Shown here: positions 8,811-18,292 of the stretch, piece by piece
How positions within the stretch are numbered: position 1 is the first letter of the stretch
Layout of the letters: every line of letters starts with the position of its first letter
Origin: Pasteurellaceae bacterium
Lineage (GTDB): Bacteria > Pseudomonadota > Gammaproteobacteria > Enterobacterales > Pasteurellaceae
Length of the DNA: 64,000 nucleotides
Assembly (NCBI GenBank): GCA_900756155.1
Contig: CAAEJV010000033.1
Coordinates: 62,001-126,000 of the forward strand
Direction of reading: 5' to 3'
Translations under genes and position numbers: made by a program
Notes under the pieces: model-generated
Databases searched by the model: none
Told to the model about the DNA's origin: nothing
Seen by the model: the letters and a program-made list of their open reading frames with translations, nothing else

Positions 8811-11189
8811 TTAAATATTATTTAAATTTAGTTTAAAGCCATTATTCACCATGTTTCCATTAATAACAAAATCTCTTTCTTCTGAAATTGGAATCCTAAA
8901 TTTAATCTCATTATATTTAGGCAAATAACCACCTGATTTAGTAATAGTTAATTCAATAGTACTATTGGTACATTTAAGGTCAATATTTAAAATTAGGCAT
9001 TTACCTTTTTGATAATCAAATGTTTCACCATCATCATCAAAAATTGTAATACTTCTTTGACCATGGTTGATAAAAGGCATGATAAGCAACTCACGATAAT
9101 CATCTATTAAAGTATTTTTATATCCCTTTTTAGTTAGAGGGATAATACTACCAGCTCTTACAAATAGAGGTATCCTTTCCAATGGAGCATCAGCTATTAT
9201 CGTTTCGCCGCTATTAAACCATTGGTGAGAATAAAAGTCATACCAACCTGTTAAATTTTGTGGCAAATAAACTTCTCGTTTACGTTGATTTTCTTCAACC
9301 ACAGAAGCCACCAATAAATCTTCACCAAACAAATAATCATCATTTTCAGCAAACGTATTAGGATCATTCTCGTGATCTAAGAAAGTTGGGCGTAACATAG
9401 GCTCATTTTCATTATGAGATTTCCAAAATGCATTATAAATATAAGGCATTAAACAATAACGTAATTGAATAGCATCACGAATAATATTCGTTACTTGAGG
9501 ATACATCCAGGGTTCATTAACCGTTTTATCATCATTCCAAGAATGGATAGTAAATCGAGGATGCATTACACCATTTTGAACCCAACGAACAAAGAGTTCT
9601 GCATCAGGTTTATTACCCGAAAAGCCACCAACATCATGCCCTACATTGTGGAGAGCAGAAAGACTCATCCCTAATCCCATTTTGATATTATATTTTAGAG
9701 TATTCCAACTTGTTCGATTATCTCCAGACCAAGTTTGAACATAACGATTCATTCCTGGAGAACCCGAACGGGATATTAAATAAGGGCGTTTATTTGGAGC
9801 ATGTTCTAGTTGTGCTTCATAGGAAGATTTCATCATTAACAATGGTTGCAATGGTCTCAACAATTTAATTGGCATTCCCCTACCAAAATAATGACATTTT
9901 GCATAGTTATCCCATACTTCAAATTCATTATTATCATTCCATGTAGAATCAATACCATTATCTAATAATTGTTTTTTTATATTTGACTTCCACCAATCGA
10001 CAGTATCCATATTGGTAAAATCCAAATGTGATCCCTCATCATCCCAAAACATTGATCGTTCTGGCGCATTAGATTCAGAATCTTTGATAAATAAACCTAA
10101 TTCTTCCACTTCTTCATAGCGTGGATGATCTTGTAATAAACAAGGTTTAATGTTGGCTGCTAATTTCATTCCTGCATCATGAAAATGCTTAGCCATTTCT
10201 AATGGTTGAGGAATTTTTTCTTTGTTCCAATTGAAAACATAGCGTTTTCCATTAATTGAAGTATAGCCTGATGAAAGTTGGAAAGAATCACATGGAATAT
10301 CGTGCTTATCGCATAAATCCACAAATTTTTTTAACTGTTCTTGCGCATCTGGAGCATCGGTATAACTCATAGTCGATCCGCTATAACCTAAACTCCATTT
10401 TGGACCAAAAGCTGTACCCCCAGTTAATTGACAATATTTTTTGGTTACATCAATAATTTTTGGTCCAAGAATAACGTAATAGTCAAGATCTCCATCTTCT
10501 GCTTTATAAGAACGATAATAAGCATGGTAGTTATCAATTTCACTACCCAAGACAAACCAGCAAGGTGACAAATTATCATAATAAAGCCCATAACTGACAT
10601 CTGAAGTATGAGTAATATAGAATGGAATATGTTTATATAGTGGATCTGTATACTCTGCGTTGTAGCCCATTGCATCTATATTACGCATTTCAAAACGACG
10701 ACCATGTCTATTAAGGTTACCTGTTTTTTCACCTAAACCATAGTAATAGTGATCAACAGATCGGTTTATAAAATGAGAAATATCAGAATTAGATATACCC
10801 ATTAAATATGCGCCTGTTTTTCTATCCATCATCAATGGCTTCCATTTTTCACCTTGTTTGAATTCCCATTCAAGATAAAGTGGCTGATGGACTGTTAAAC
10901 GTAAAAGTGCGGTTGAAATTTCAAGTGTTTTTTCTGTTTGAATAAGCTGATAATTAGGCAAAGAGAACCCATCTAATGACCATTTATCTCGACCTTTCCA
11001 TTCAACATCTTTTTTGTTTGGAGTTATAGCCCAAGTATGAGGAAGTTTAAATTCATTATTTCGTGTAAAGGCCACACGAATAATGTCATTTTCCAAAACA
11101 AAAATATGCAATATAAATCCATGATCACATGCCAAATCAATACGATTTTTTTCGTTTTTAATAAACTGCCATTGTTTTAATGTTTTCAT
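8811..11189 (-). CDS. Glycoside hydrolase family 31 (alpha-glucosidase/alpha-xylosidase-like)
   Basis: A 792-residue retaining alpha-glycosidase without a signal peptide, so cytoplasmic. An N-terminal beta-sandwich (about 1-250) precedes the catalytic barrel. The nucleophile motif reads WNDNNE, with Asp419 as nucleophile; family members commonly have W-x-D-x-N-E. The acid/base Asp490 lies in TWSGDN. The C-terminal beta domains include PLFVRAGSIIPL, typical of the family. Its place between the TRAP permease and uxuR suggests that it releases a uronic acid or a neutral sugar from a small imported alpha-linked glycoside, but the substrate is inferred only from context. The gene carries an uptake signal at 10905-10913. 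Confidence 0.85.
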   Translation of the reverse strand: MKTLKQWQFIKNEKNRIDLACDHGFILHIFVLENDIIRVAFTRNNEFKLPHTWAITPNKKDVEWKGRDKWSLDGFSLPNYQLIQTEKTLEISTALLRLTVHQPLYLEWEFKQGEKWKPLMMDRKTGAYLMGISNSDISHFINRSVDHYYYGLGEKTGNLNRHGRRFEMRNIDAMGYNAEYTDPLYKHIPFYITHTSDVSYGLYYDNLSPCWFVLGSEIDNYHAYYRSYKAEDGDLDYYVILGPKIIDVTKKYCQLTGGTAFGPKWSLGYSGSTMSYTDAPDAQEQLKKFVDLCDKHDIPCDSFQLSSGYTSINGKRYVFNWNKEKIPQPLEMAKHFHDAGMKLAANIKPCLLQDHPRYEEVEELGLFIKDSESNAPERSMFWDDEGSHLDFTNMDTVDWWKSNIKKQLLDNGIDSTWNDNNEFEVWDNYAKCHYFGRGMPIKLLRPLQPLLMMKSSYEAQLEHAPNKRPYLISRSGSPGMNRYVQTWSGDNRTSWNTLKYNIKMGLGMSLSALHNVGHDVGGFSGNKPDAELFVRWVQNGVMHPRFTIHSWNDDKTVNEPWMYPQVTNIIRDAIQLRYCLMPYIYNAFWKSHNENEPMLRPTFLDHENDPNTFAENDDYLFGEDLLVASVVEENQRKREVYLPQNLTGWYDFYSHQWFNSGETIIADAPLERIPLFVRAGSIIPLTKKGYKNTLIDDYRELLIMPFINHGQRSITIFDDDGETFDYQKGKCLILNIDLKCTNSTIELTITKSGGYLPKYNEIKFRIPISEERDFVINGNMVNNGFKLNLNNI

Positions 11190-11206
11190 CTTTGCCTTTC
11201 TCCGAA

Positions 11207-12508
11207 TTAATAGCCTAACAGCATTTGTGGTAAAGCTAAGCTAAGTGATGGAATATAGGTTACTAATAATAAGGTTAAAATAAGAACAATATAAAATGGT
11301 AAAAGAGGCTTAATTACTTGATTAATTCTTACTCCACCAACAGAGCAACCGATAAATAATGCGCTACCAACAGGAGGGGTACAAATACCAATAGATAAGT
11401 TAAATGCCATCAAAATACCAAAATGAACAGGATCCATACCTAATTCAGTCACTATTGGTAAGAAAATTGGGGTAAAAATTAAAAGTGCTGGCGTCATATC
11501 CATAAACACACCAACAATTAATAAAATAATGTTGATAATTAAAAGTATGACTATAGGGTTATCTGAAATATCCAACAGAGCATCACTGATAGTGTAAGGA
11601 ATATCCGCATTAGCCATTGCCCAAGACATCCCCATGGAAGTGCCTATTAAAAGTAAGACGATAGAAGTTGTTAATACAGATTCAAGAATAATTCCTGGTA
11701 ACTCTTTAATTTTCACTTCACGGTAGAAGATTACAGCTAATACCAAGGTATACACTACTGCAAACGCTGAAGCTTCAGTTGCTGTAAATATACCACCAAT
11801 AATCCCTCCCATAATCACAATAACCAAACCTAAACTTGGTAATGCATCTAAGGTTTTTTTAACGACTTCGGATTTTGTTGGCTTAGGAGATACTGGATAG
11901 TTTCTTTTTTTCGCAATAAACCCAATAATTACCATTATGGAAAGTCCCATTAAAATTCCTGGAATGTATCCAGCTAAGAATAATGCACCAATAGACGTTC
12001 CACCTGAAATTAAAGAATACACAATAAAAGTATTACTTGGTGGAATAAGTAGACCTGTAGGACAAGATGCAATATTTACTGCTGCAGAGAAAGCTGGATC
12101 ATACCCTTCTTTTTTTTGAAGAGGTGACATTATTCCACCCATTGCAGCTCCCGCTGCAACTGCAGATCCCGAAATAGAGCCAAACATCATATTAGCTAAC
12201 ACGTTAACGTGAGCGAGTGAGCCTGGTAAACGACCTCCAAGTACTTTAGCAAATTCAATAAGTCGAATAGCAATACCTCCACGATTCATAATATTCCCTG
12301 CCAAAATAAAGAATGGAATAGCTAATAATGAGAAACTATCTAAACCTGATGCCATCTTTTGAGAAATTACTGCAATAGCAGAATCAAAAGGAATGGAAAG
12401 AGAAATCGTTAATAATGATGCCAATCCAATAGAAAATGAAATTGGTACACCAATAAATAGTAAAATAAAGAAACTAGAACATAGAACAATAACACTTGAC
12501 CAATCCAT
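11207..12508 (-). CDS. TRAP transporter large permease (DctM type)
   Basis: A 433-residue inner-membrane protein with about 12 hydrophobic spans, the ion-coupled translocation subunit of a TRAP transporter. Typical DctM stretches are seen: GVPISFSIGLASL near the start, FFILAGNIMNRGGI, ASCPTGLLIPPSN and a repeat-like SIGICTPPVGSALFIGC near the end. The start at 12508 is chosen because it lies one base after the stop of the small permease gene; the frame is open further upstream but would overlap that gene. Predicted substrate is glucuronate or a related uronate, from operon context. Confidence 0.9.
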   Translation of the reverse strand: MDWSSVIVLCSSFFILLFIGVPISFSIGLASLLTISLSIPFDSAIAVISQKMASGLDSFSLLAIPFFILAGNIMNRGGIAIRLIEFAKVLGGRLPGSLAHVNVLANMMFGSISGSAVAAGAAMGGIMSPLQKKEGYDPAFSAAVNIASCPTGLLIPPSNTFIVYSLISGGTSIGALFLAGYIPGILMGLSIMVIIGFIAKKRNYPVSPKPTKSEVVKKTLDALPSLGLVIVIMGGIIGGIFTATEASAFAVVYTLVLAVIFYREVKIKELPGIILESVLTTSIVLLLIGTSMGMSWAMANADIPYTISDALLDISDNPIVILLIINIILLIVGVFMDMTPALLIFTPIFLPIVTELGMDPVHFGILMAFNLSIGICTPPVGSALFIGCSVGGVRINQVIKPLLPFYIVLILTLLLVTYIPSLSLALPQMLLGY

Positions 12509-12509
12509 T

Positions 12510-13025
12510 TTATTCACCTTTAACCATAATTTGAGATTGATTACTTGTGATGGTCTTGAGATTTTCATAAACATCACGTATTAAATAAATCAGCATAAAA
12601 AAGCCACTTAAAGGAATTGCAAAATAGATCAGCCCCATTTGGATACCAAGAACAGGCGAAAGCTGGCCATTGCTAAAAGTATCAAGTACTAAATTTATTC
12701 CACCATAGCACATAATAATTGCAGAGAAAGCAATACTAATAAGATTAATCACGAGAAATAAACGACTTTGATTAATTGGTGAGTTTTCTAATTTAATAGC
12801 GAGAAGATCGATAGCTAAATGCTTCTTTTTACCTAAAGCATAGGCTGCACCAACAAGACCAACCCAAATAAATAAAAATCGGGCAATTTCATCAGTATAA
12901 GTACTTGGTGCATTAAGAATATAGCGAGACATAACTTGCCATACAACACAACATACTAGGAATGAACTTAATACAACACATAATGTAGAAAGTATTTTGT
13001 CCATTATTAAGATGAATCTATTCAT
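12510..13025 (-). CDS. TRAP transporter small permease (DctQ type)
   Basis: A 171-residue protein with four hydrophobic spans. The conserved DctQ block VWQVMSRYILNAPSTYTDEIARFLFIWVG (described here by its key residues R, W, E and R around 33-52) is present, followed by GAAYAL. It is the first gene of the leftward uronate operon, with GGAGG nine bases before the ATG, and joins the large permease and the binding protein encoded across the divergent promoter region. Confidence 0.9.
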   Translation of the reverse strand: MNRFILIMDKILSTLCVVLSSFLVCCVVWQVMSRYILNAPSTYTDEIARFLFIWVGLVGAAYALGKKKHLAIDLLAIKLENSPINQSRLFLVINLISIAFSAIIMCYGGINLVLDTFSNGQLSPVLGIQMGLIYFAIPLSGFFMLIYLIRDVYENLKTITSNQSQIMVKGE

Positions 13026-13049
13026 CGTGCTAGCCTCCTATAGAGTTTT

Positions 13050-13080
13050 TATTATAAAATGGTTTACCAATTATCTTTAA
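13050..13080 (-). promoter_or_regulatory. Promoter of the leftward uronate operon with UxuR-type operator
   Basis: AAAATGGTTTACCAATTAT (13056-13074) has the TGGTNNACCA core (13060-13069) known for UxuR/ExuR operators (ATTGGTATACCAAT). On the minus strand it lies between TATAAT (13056-13051) and TTAAAG (13080-13075), so a bound repressor would cover the spacer of the dctQ promoter. The promoter assignment is inferred. Confidence 0.7.
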
Positions 13081-13111
13081 CTTTTCTTTTTTTGCAAATT
13101 TTTTTTATTAA

Positions 13112-13133
13112 ATTCGTGATCTGGATCACCAAT
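13112..13133. promoter_or_regulatory. CRP-cAMP binding site between the uronate operons
   Basis: The symmetric core CGTGATCTGGATCACC (13115-13130) matches the CRP consensus TGTGA-N6-TCACA in 8 of 10 key bases. A TTGACC -35-like element at 13148 with a -10-like sequence near 13173 would put the site about 61 bases upstream of the rightward transcript start, a classic CRP activation distance. Catabolite control of both operons is the likely meaning. Confidence 0.65.
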
Positions 13134-13254
13134 TTAAAAAAATTGGATTGACCACTTTTAAAATATTTGCAATATTACAAAATAACGACATCAAATGCTG
13201 TTGGTCGCTAACATTATTATTTATAAAATTCTTAATATATGTATGGAGATTTTT

Positions 13255-14247
13255 ATGCGTACTAAGAAAAACCTACTTGCTTTTGCTTTAACTATTGCTC
13301 TTTCTGCAGGTGTATCGCTTTCAGCATCAGCGAAAACAACATTGAAATTAAGTCACAATAATGACAAAACCCACCCTGTTCATATTTCGATGCAATATAT
13401 GGCTGATGAAGTTAAAAAATTAACAAATGGTGAAGTAATAATCCGCATTTATCCTAATAGTCAATTAGGAACCCAGCGAGAATCAATGGAATTACTCCAA
13501 GCTGGATCCTTAGATATGGCTAAATCAAATGCTAGTGAATTAGAAGCATTTGAACCATCCTACGGTGCATTCAATATTCCATATTTATTCCACGATGTAG
13601 ATCATTATTACAAAGTATTAACAGACAAAGATATCGGACAAAAAATTCTTGATGCCTCTAAAGATAAAGGTTTTATCGGTTTAACTTACTATGATGGCGG
13701 CGCTCGTAGTTTTTATGCGGCTAAACCAATTAAATCTCCTGAAGATTTAAAAGGTATGAAAATTCGTGTTCAGCCAAGTCCAACGGCTGTTGAAATGATT
13801 AAATTAATGGGAGCATCTCCAACTCCTTTAGCTTATGGAGAACTCTACACTGCCTTACAACAGAAAGTAGTAGATGGGGCTGAAAATAATCAAACAGCAC
13901 TAACTCTAGCTCGTCATGGTGAAGTGGCTAAATTCTATAGTGAAGATGAACACACTATGATTCCAGATGTATTAGTTATCGGTCAAAAATCTTGGGATAA
14001 ACTTACTCCAGAACAGCAAAAAGCACTAAAAAAAGCCGCTGACGATTCAATGATGTATCATAAAGATTTATGGCAAAAAATGATTGCTGAAACCACACAA
14101 GAGGCAAAAGATAAACTAGGTGTTGAATTTGTGAAAGTAGATAAAACTCCGTTTATTGAAGCAACAAAGTCAATGCATGATGTAGCGAAACAAAATCCTG
14201 TTCTTAAAGACTATATTGAAAAAATTGATTCATTAGCAACAAAATAA
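13255..14247 (+). CDS. TRAP transporter solute-binding protein (DctP family)
   Basis: A 330-residue periplasmic binding protein. The signal peptide is about residues 1-26 (MRTKKNLLAFALTIALSAG..., cut near SASA). Family features: TTLKLSHNNDKTHPVHI at the mature N-terminus, then GMKIRVQPSPTAVEMIKLMGASPTPL, where the Arg is the usual carboxylate-binding residue, and VDGAENN. The start at 13255 is preferred because GGAG lies seven bases upstream and a signal peptide follows directly; an upstream in-frame ATG at 13195 would mask the signal peptide. First gene of the rightward operon. Glucuronate or a similar uronate is the likely ligand. Confidence 0.9.
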   Translation: MRTKKNLLAFALTIALSAGVSLSASAKTTLKLSHNNDKTHPVHISMQYMADEVKKLTNGEVIIRIYPNSQLGTQRESMELLQAGSLDMAKSNASELEAFEPSYGAFNIPYLFHDVDHYYKVLTDKDIGQKILDASKDKGFIGLTYYDGGARSFYAAKPIKSPEDLKGMKIRVQPSPTAVEMIKLMGASPTPLAYGELYTALQQKVVDGAENNQTALTLARHGEVAKFYSEDEHTMIPDVLVIGQKSWDKLTPEQQKALKKAADDSMMYHKDLWQKMIAETTQEAKDKLGVEFVKVDKTPFIEATKSMHDVAKQNPVLKDYIEKIDSLATK

Positions 14248-14256
14248 TATTAGCGG

Positions 14257-14287
14257 AAAAGGATACGGAATTCCGTATCCTTTTTCT
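14257..14287 (+). terminator. Hairpin between binding-protein gene and kdgK
   Basis: Perfect palindrome GGATACGGAATTCCGTATCC (14261-14280), flanked by AAAA and TTTTT. It looks like a partial terminator or 3'-end stabiliser that would give more binding-protein mRNA than enzyme mRNA, a common arrangement in binding-protein operons. Confidence 0.75.
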
Positions 14288-14302
14288 ATTTAAGAGGGTT
14301 TT

Positions 14303-15247
14303 ATGAAAAAAATTGCACTCATTGGTGAATGCATGATTGAACTAAATGGTAAACCATTTGGGAATATGTGGCAAAGCTATGGTGGGGATACTTTAAATAC
14401 AGCGACATACTTATCTCGTATAAGTAAAAAAGAAGACGTTTCTATTCATTATGTTTCAGCTTTAGGTACTGACAAATTAAGCTATGAAATGTTAACCCAT
14501 TGGCAAAATGATGGAATAAATACAGATTGTGTTTTACTTGATTCAAAACATCAACCAGGCTTGTATTTGATTCAACTTGATGAAAAGGGGGAAAGAACAT
14601 TCCTATATTGGAGAAATGATTCTGCTGCTCGGTATCTTCTCTCAAATTCTAATTTTTCTGATATTGTTAATCAATTAAAAAAAATGGATATGATCTACTT
14701 AAGTGGTATTTCTCTTGCTATTTTACCTAAAAATGACCGCACTTTATTGATTAAAATTTTAGAAAACCTACACCAAAAAGGAATTGAAATTGTCTTTGAT
14801 AGTAACTTTCGTCCTAAACTTTGGGAAAATTTACAAGAAGCACAAGAATATTATAGACAACTATTACCTTTAGTTGATTTAGCTCTAGTTACATTAGATG
14901 ATGAAAAAGCTCTATGGAATGACACAAACGAAGAAGAAACATTACACCGTTTAAAACAAATTGGCATTCCAAAAGTGATTTTAAAGTGCGGTCAAAATGG
15001 AGCTATTTTTTATGATAAAGATCAAAGAAAAACAGCTCAAGTTGCAACTCAAATTATTAATAATGTAATAGATACAACTTCTGCTGGCGACTCGTTTAAT
15101 GCAGGTTTTTTACAAGGCTATTTAACAGGTAAATCATTAGAAATTTGTTGCCAACAAGGTAATAAACTTGCCGGAATAGTGATTCAACATAAAGGGGCAA
15201 TTATTGATAAAACAGCCACTTCTTATCTTAAATCTGAATTTAATTAA
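14303..15247 (+). CDS. kdgK: 2-keto-3-deoxygluconate kinase
   Basis: PfkB-family kinase that phosphorylates KDG to KDPG with ATP. The 314 residues start MKKIALIGECMIEL, contain the substrate-site GGDTLNTATYLSR and end with the PfkB signature DTTSAGDSFNAGFL, whose Asp is the catalytic base. GAGGG lies seven bases before the ATG. It carries two uptake signals (14736 and 14984). It is followed with almost no gap by the SDR gene. Confidence 0.93.
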   Translation: MKKIALIGECMIELNGKPFGNMWQSYGGDTLNTATYLSRISKKEDVSIHYVSALGTDKLSYEMLTHWQNDGINTDCVLLDSKHQPGLYLIQLDEKGERTFLYWRNDSAARYLLSNSNFSDIVNQLKKMDMIYLSGISLAILPKNDRTLLIKILENLHQKGIEIVFDSNFRPKLWENLQEAQEYYRQLLPLVDLALVTLDDEKALWNDTNEEETLHRLKQIGIPKVILKCGQNGAIFYDKDQRKTAQVATQIINNVIDTTSAGDSFNAGFLQGYLTGKSLEICCQQGNKLAGIVIQHKGAIIDKTATSYLKSEFN

Positions 15248-15261
15248 TGGAGGAATTTGTT

Positions 15262-16107
15262 ATGAATATTGCAGCAAAACATAACTTAGAAAACAAACTT
15301 ATTGTTATTACTGGTGCTGGTGGTGTACTTTGTGCATTCCTGGCAAAACAACTTGCAAAAACTAAAGCAAAAATAGCTTTATTAGATATAAATCTTGATG
15401 CAGCAAATATTGTTGCAGAAGAAATTAATCAGTCTGGCGGTATAGCAAAAGCCTATAAAGCTAACGTGTTAGAATTAGAAAATATTCAATCTGTTAGAAA
15501 TCAAATATCTAAAGATTTTGGTACTTGTGATATTTTAATTAATGGTGCAGGTGGGAATAATCCAAAAGCAACAACTGATAATGAATTCCATCAATTTGAC
15601 TTAAATGAAACAACCAAAACTTTCTTTGATTTAGATAAATCAGGTATTGAATTTGTTTTCAACCTTAACTATTTAGGTACCTTATTACCAACACAGGTCT
15701 TTGCTAAAGATATGCTTGGAAAACCAGGTGCAAATATCGTTAATATTTCTAGCATGAATGCTTTCACTCCATTAACAAAAATACCTGCTTATTCTGGTGC
15801 AAAAGCAGCTATCAGTAACTTTACGCAATGGCTGGCTGTTTACTTTTCTAAAGTTGGAATTCGATGTAATGCTATTGCTCCAGGTTTTTTGGTAAGTAAT
15901 CAAAATCGTACATTACTTTTTGATGCTCAAGGTAATCCTACAGCTCGTGCTAATAAAATTTTAACTAATACACCTATGGGCCGTTTTGGTGAACCAGAAG
16001 AGCTATTAGGTGCATTACTTTTCTTAATAGATGAAGAGTATGCTAGCTTTGTGAATGGGGTGATTTTACCTGTTGATGGTGGTTTTTCTGCATACAGTGG
16101 AGTATAA
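15262..16107 (+). CDS. uxuB: SDR-family fructuronate reductase (mannonate oxidoreductase)
   Basis: Short-chain dehydrogenase of 281 residues expected to reduce fructuronate to mannonate with NADH. Seen: GAGGVLCAFLAKQL (nucleotide-binding glycines), NGAGGNNPKA, the catalytic Ser in NISSMNAF, the YxxxK pair in PAYSGAKAA, and PVDGGFSAYSGV at the C-terminus. It belongs to the SDR type of UxuB known from B. subtilis and H. influenzae, unrelated to the long-chain E. coli UxuB. The start at 15262 has GGAGG eight bases upstream; an ATG at 15247 overlapping the kdgK stop is less likely. The symbol follows function by context. Confidence 0.82.
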   Translation: MNIAAKHNLENKLIVITGAGGVLCAFLAKQLAKTKAKIALLDINLDAANIVAEEINQSGGIAKAYKANVLELENIQSVRNQISKDFGTCDILINGAGGNNPKATTDNEFHQFDLNETTKTFFDLDKSGIEFVFNLNYLGTLLPTQVFAKDMLGKPGANIVNISSMNAFTPLTKIPAYSGAKAAISNFTQWLAVYFSKVGIRCNAIAPGFLVSNQNRTLLFDAQGNPTARANKILTNTPMGRFGEPEELLGALLFLIDEEYASFVNGVILPVDGGFSAYSGV

Positions 16108-16118
16108 GGAGACTTAAT

Positions 16119-17522
16119 ATGAAACTATTTATGGATGAAGATTTTTTGCTTTCAACTGATACAGCGAGAACACTCTATCATGACTATGCAAAAGCACAGC
16201 CTATTTTTGATTATCACTGTCATTTAAATCCAAAAGAAATAGCAGAAAACCGTCAATTTAAAGATTTAGCAGAAATTTGGTTAGAAGGTGATCATTATAA
16301 ATGGCGAGCCTTACGTACGGCTGGTGTATCTGAAGATCTTATTACAGGTAAAACTGATAATTATCAAAAATATCTAGCTTGGGCAAAAACTGTTCCACTT
16401 TGTATTGGTAACCCTATTTATCACTGGACACATTTAGAATTACGTCGCCCATTTGGTATTAAAGATACATTATTTAATCCACAAAATGCGGAAAAAATTT
16501 GGAACAGATGCAATGAATTATTGCAGCAACCCGAATTTTCAGCACGTGGAATTATGCAACAAATGAATGTTAAATTAGTCGGAACAACAGACGATCCTAT
16601 TGATGATTTACGCTATCATAAATCAATTCAAGCAGACAATTCATTTGATATTGATGTTGTCCCTAGTTGGCGACCTGATAAAGTATTAAAAATTGAATTA
16701 CCTCAATTTAACGATTATATAAAACAACTAAGTGAAGTTTCTGATGTAGAAATTTATACATTTTCAGACTTACAAAAAGCATTATCAAAACGTCTTGAGT
16801 ATTTTGACTTACATGGTTGTAAATCATCTGACCATGGGATGGAAATTGTTCGTTTTGCACCTATACCCGATGAAACTACATTAACTCAAATTTTGCAAAA
16901 ACGTCTTCAAAATAAACAAATATTAGAACATGAAATAGCTCAATTTAGCACTGCAATTTTAGTTTGGTTGGCAGGTGAATATTGTAAACGTAAATGGGTG
17001 ATGCAAATGCATATTGGTGCTATCCGTAATAATAACAGCAGAATGTTTTCTTTATTAGGTGCTGATAGTGGATTTGATTCTATTGGTGACCGAACTTATG
17101 CAGAACAGTTATCTCACTTGCTAGATGAAATGGATAAAACTAATCAACTTCCAAAAACCATTTTATATTGCTTAAATCCTCGTGATAATGAAATGATTGC
17201 TAGCATGATTGGTAATTTCCAAACAGGTGGCATTTCAGGAAAAATTCAATTTGGATCAGGTTGGTGGTTTAATGATCAAAAAGATGGTATGCAACGTCAG
17301 CTGCAACAACTATCTCAATTAAGTTTATTAAGTCAATTTGTTGGAATGCTTACTGATTCCCGTAGTTTTCTATCTTACACTCGTCATGAGTATTTTCGTA
17401 GAATTCTCTGTGAAATGATTGGTGAATGGGTAGAAAAAGGTGAAGTTCCAAATGACCTTAATTTATTAGGAAAAATGATTGAGAATATCTGCTTTAATAA
17501 TGCAAAACATTACTTTAAATAG
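16119..17522 (+). CDS. uxaC: Glucuronate isomerase
   Basis: Converts D-glucuronate to D-fructuronate, the first step of the pathway. The 467 residues match UxaC along their length: FMDEDFLLSTDTARTLYHDYA, the metal-binding DYHCHLNP, KLVGTTDDPIDDL, MQMHIGAIRNNN and the C-terminal LTDSRSFLSYTRHEYFRRILC. AGGAG precedes the ATG. Its presence, with uxuA and an SDR UxuB, shows the cluster handles glucuronate itself and not only mannonate. Confidence 0.95.
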   Translation: MKLFMDEDFLLSTDTARTLYHDYAKAQPIFDYHCHLNPKEIAENRQFKDLAEIWLEGDHYKWRALRTAGVSEDLITGKTDNYQKYLAWAKTVPLCIGNPIYHWTHLELRRPFGIKDTLFNPQNAEKIWNRCNELLQQPEFSARGIMQQMNVKLVGTTDDPIDDLRYHKSIQADNSFDIDVVPSWRPDKVLKIELPQFNDYIKQLSEVSDVEIYTFSDLQKALSKRLEYFDLHGCKSSDHGMEIVRFAPIPDETTLTQILQKRLQNKQILEHEIAQFSTAILVWLAGEYCKRKWVMQMHIGAIRNNNSRMFSLLGADSGFDSIGDRTYAEQLSHLLDEMDKTNQLPKTILYCLNPRDNEMIASMIGNFQTGGISGKIQFGSGWWFNDQKDGMQRQLQQLSQLSLLSQFVGMLTDSRSFLSYTRHEYFRRILCEMIGEWVEKGEVPNDLNLLGKMIENICFNNAKHYFK

Positions 17523-17531
17523 GAAAGTATC

Positions 17532-18176
17532 ATGTCATTAACATTAAATGAAATTGAATCAAAACTTCGTAAGTTTAAGATTGTACCAGTTATAGCTCTA
17601 GATAACGAAAAAGACATTTTACCACTTGCAGACACATTAGCTGAAAATGGTTTACCTATAGCTGAAATTACTTTCAGATCCTCTTTTGCTGCAGAAGCTA
17701 TTAAATTATTACGTCAAGAACGTCCAGATTTTCTCATTGCAGCTGGTACAGTTTTAACGCCTGAACAAGTTTTTCAAGCAAAAAATGCAGGTGCTGATTT
17801 CGTTGTAACTCCAGGATTTAACAAAAAAATTGTAAAATTATGTCAAGATTTAAATCTTCCAATAACACCTGGTATCAATAATCCAATGTCTATTGAAGCT
17901 GCATTAGAACTAGGTATTAATACCGTAAAATTTTTCCCTGCTGAAGCTTCTGGTGGTGTAAAAATGATTAAAGCATTATTAGGACCTTACAGCCAGTTAA
18001 AAATAATGCCAACAGGAGGAATTGATTTACAAAATGTTAAGGATTATCTTGCAATTCCAAATATATTGGCTTGTGGAGGTTCTTGGTTCGTTGATAAAAA
18101 ATTAATTAATACTAAAAATTGGCAAGAAATAGGCCGTTTAACAGCAGAAGTTGTAAATTTGATTAGCTCGAGCTAA
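17532..18176 (+). CDS. kdgA: KDPG aldolase (2-keto-3-deoxy-6-phosphogluconate aldolase)
   Basis: Class I aldolase of 214 residues that splits KDPG into pyruvate and glyceraldehyde-3-phosphate, the last step of the pathway. Seen: VPVIALDN, AEITFRSSFA with the conserved Glu, AAGTVLTPEQ, PGINNPMSIE, and TVKFFPAEASGG, whose Lys forms the Schiff base. Also known as eda. It is the last gene of the rightward operon, 9 bp after uxaC. Confidence 0.94.
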   Translation: MSLTLNEIESKLRKFKIVPVIALDNEKDILPLADTLAENGLPIAEITFRSSFAAEAIKLLRQERPDFLIAAGTVLTPEQVFQAKNAGADFVVTPGFNKKIVKLCQDLNLPITPGINNPMSIEAALELGINTVKFFPAEASGGVKMIKALLGPYSQLKIMPTGGIDLQNVKDYLAIPNILACGGSWFVDKKLINTKNWQEIGRLTAEVVNLISSS

Positions 18177-18192
18177 AAATTTTTATTTTTGC
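18163..18192 (+). terminator. Weak terminator at the end of the rightward uronate operon
   Basis: Palindrome TTAGCTCGAGCTAA (18163-18176), containing the kdgA stop codon, followed by AAATTTTTATTTTTG. The stem is short once a loop is allowed, so this is only a plausible terminator. Confidence 0.45.
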
Positions 18193-18292
18193 TGTTAGTG
18201 GCTTTTTACTCCAACAATTCATACAATAGTCAGTCAAGATGAGATAATTAAAATTTTAATAATTTATATCTATTTTATTACTGGATAACGTC

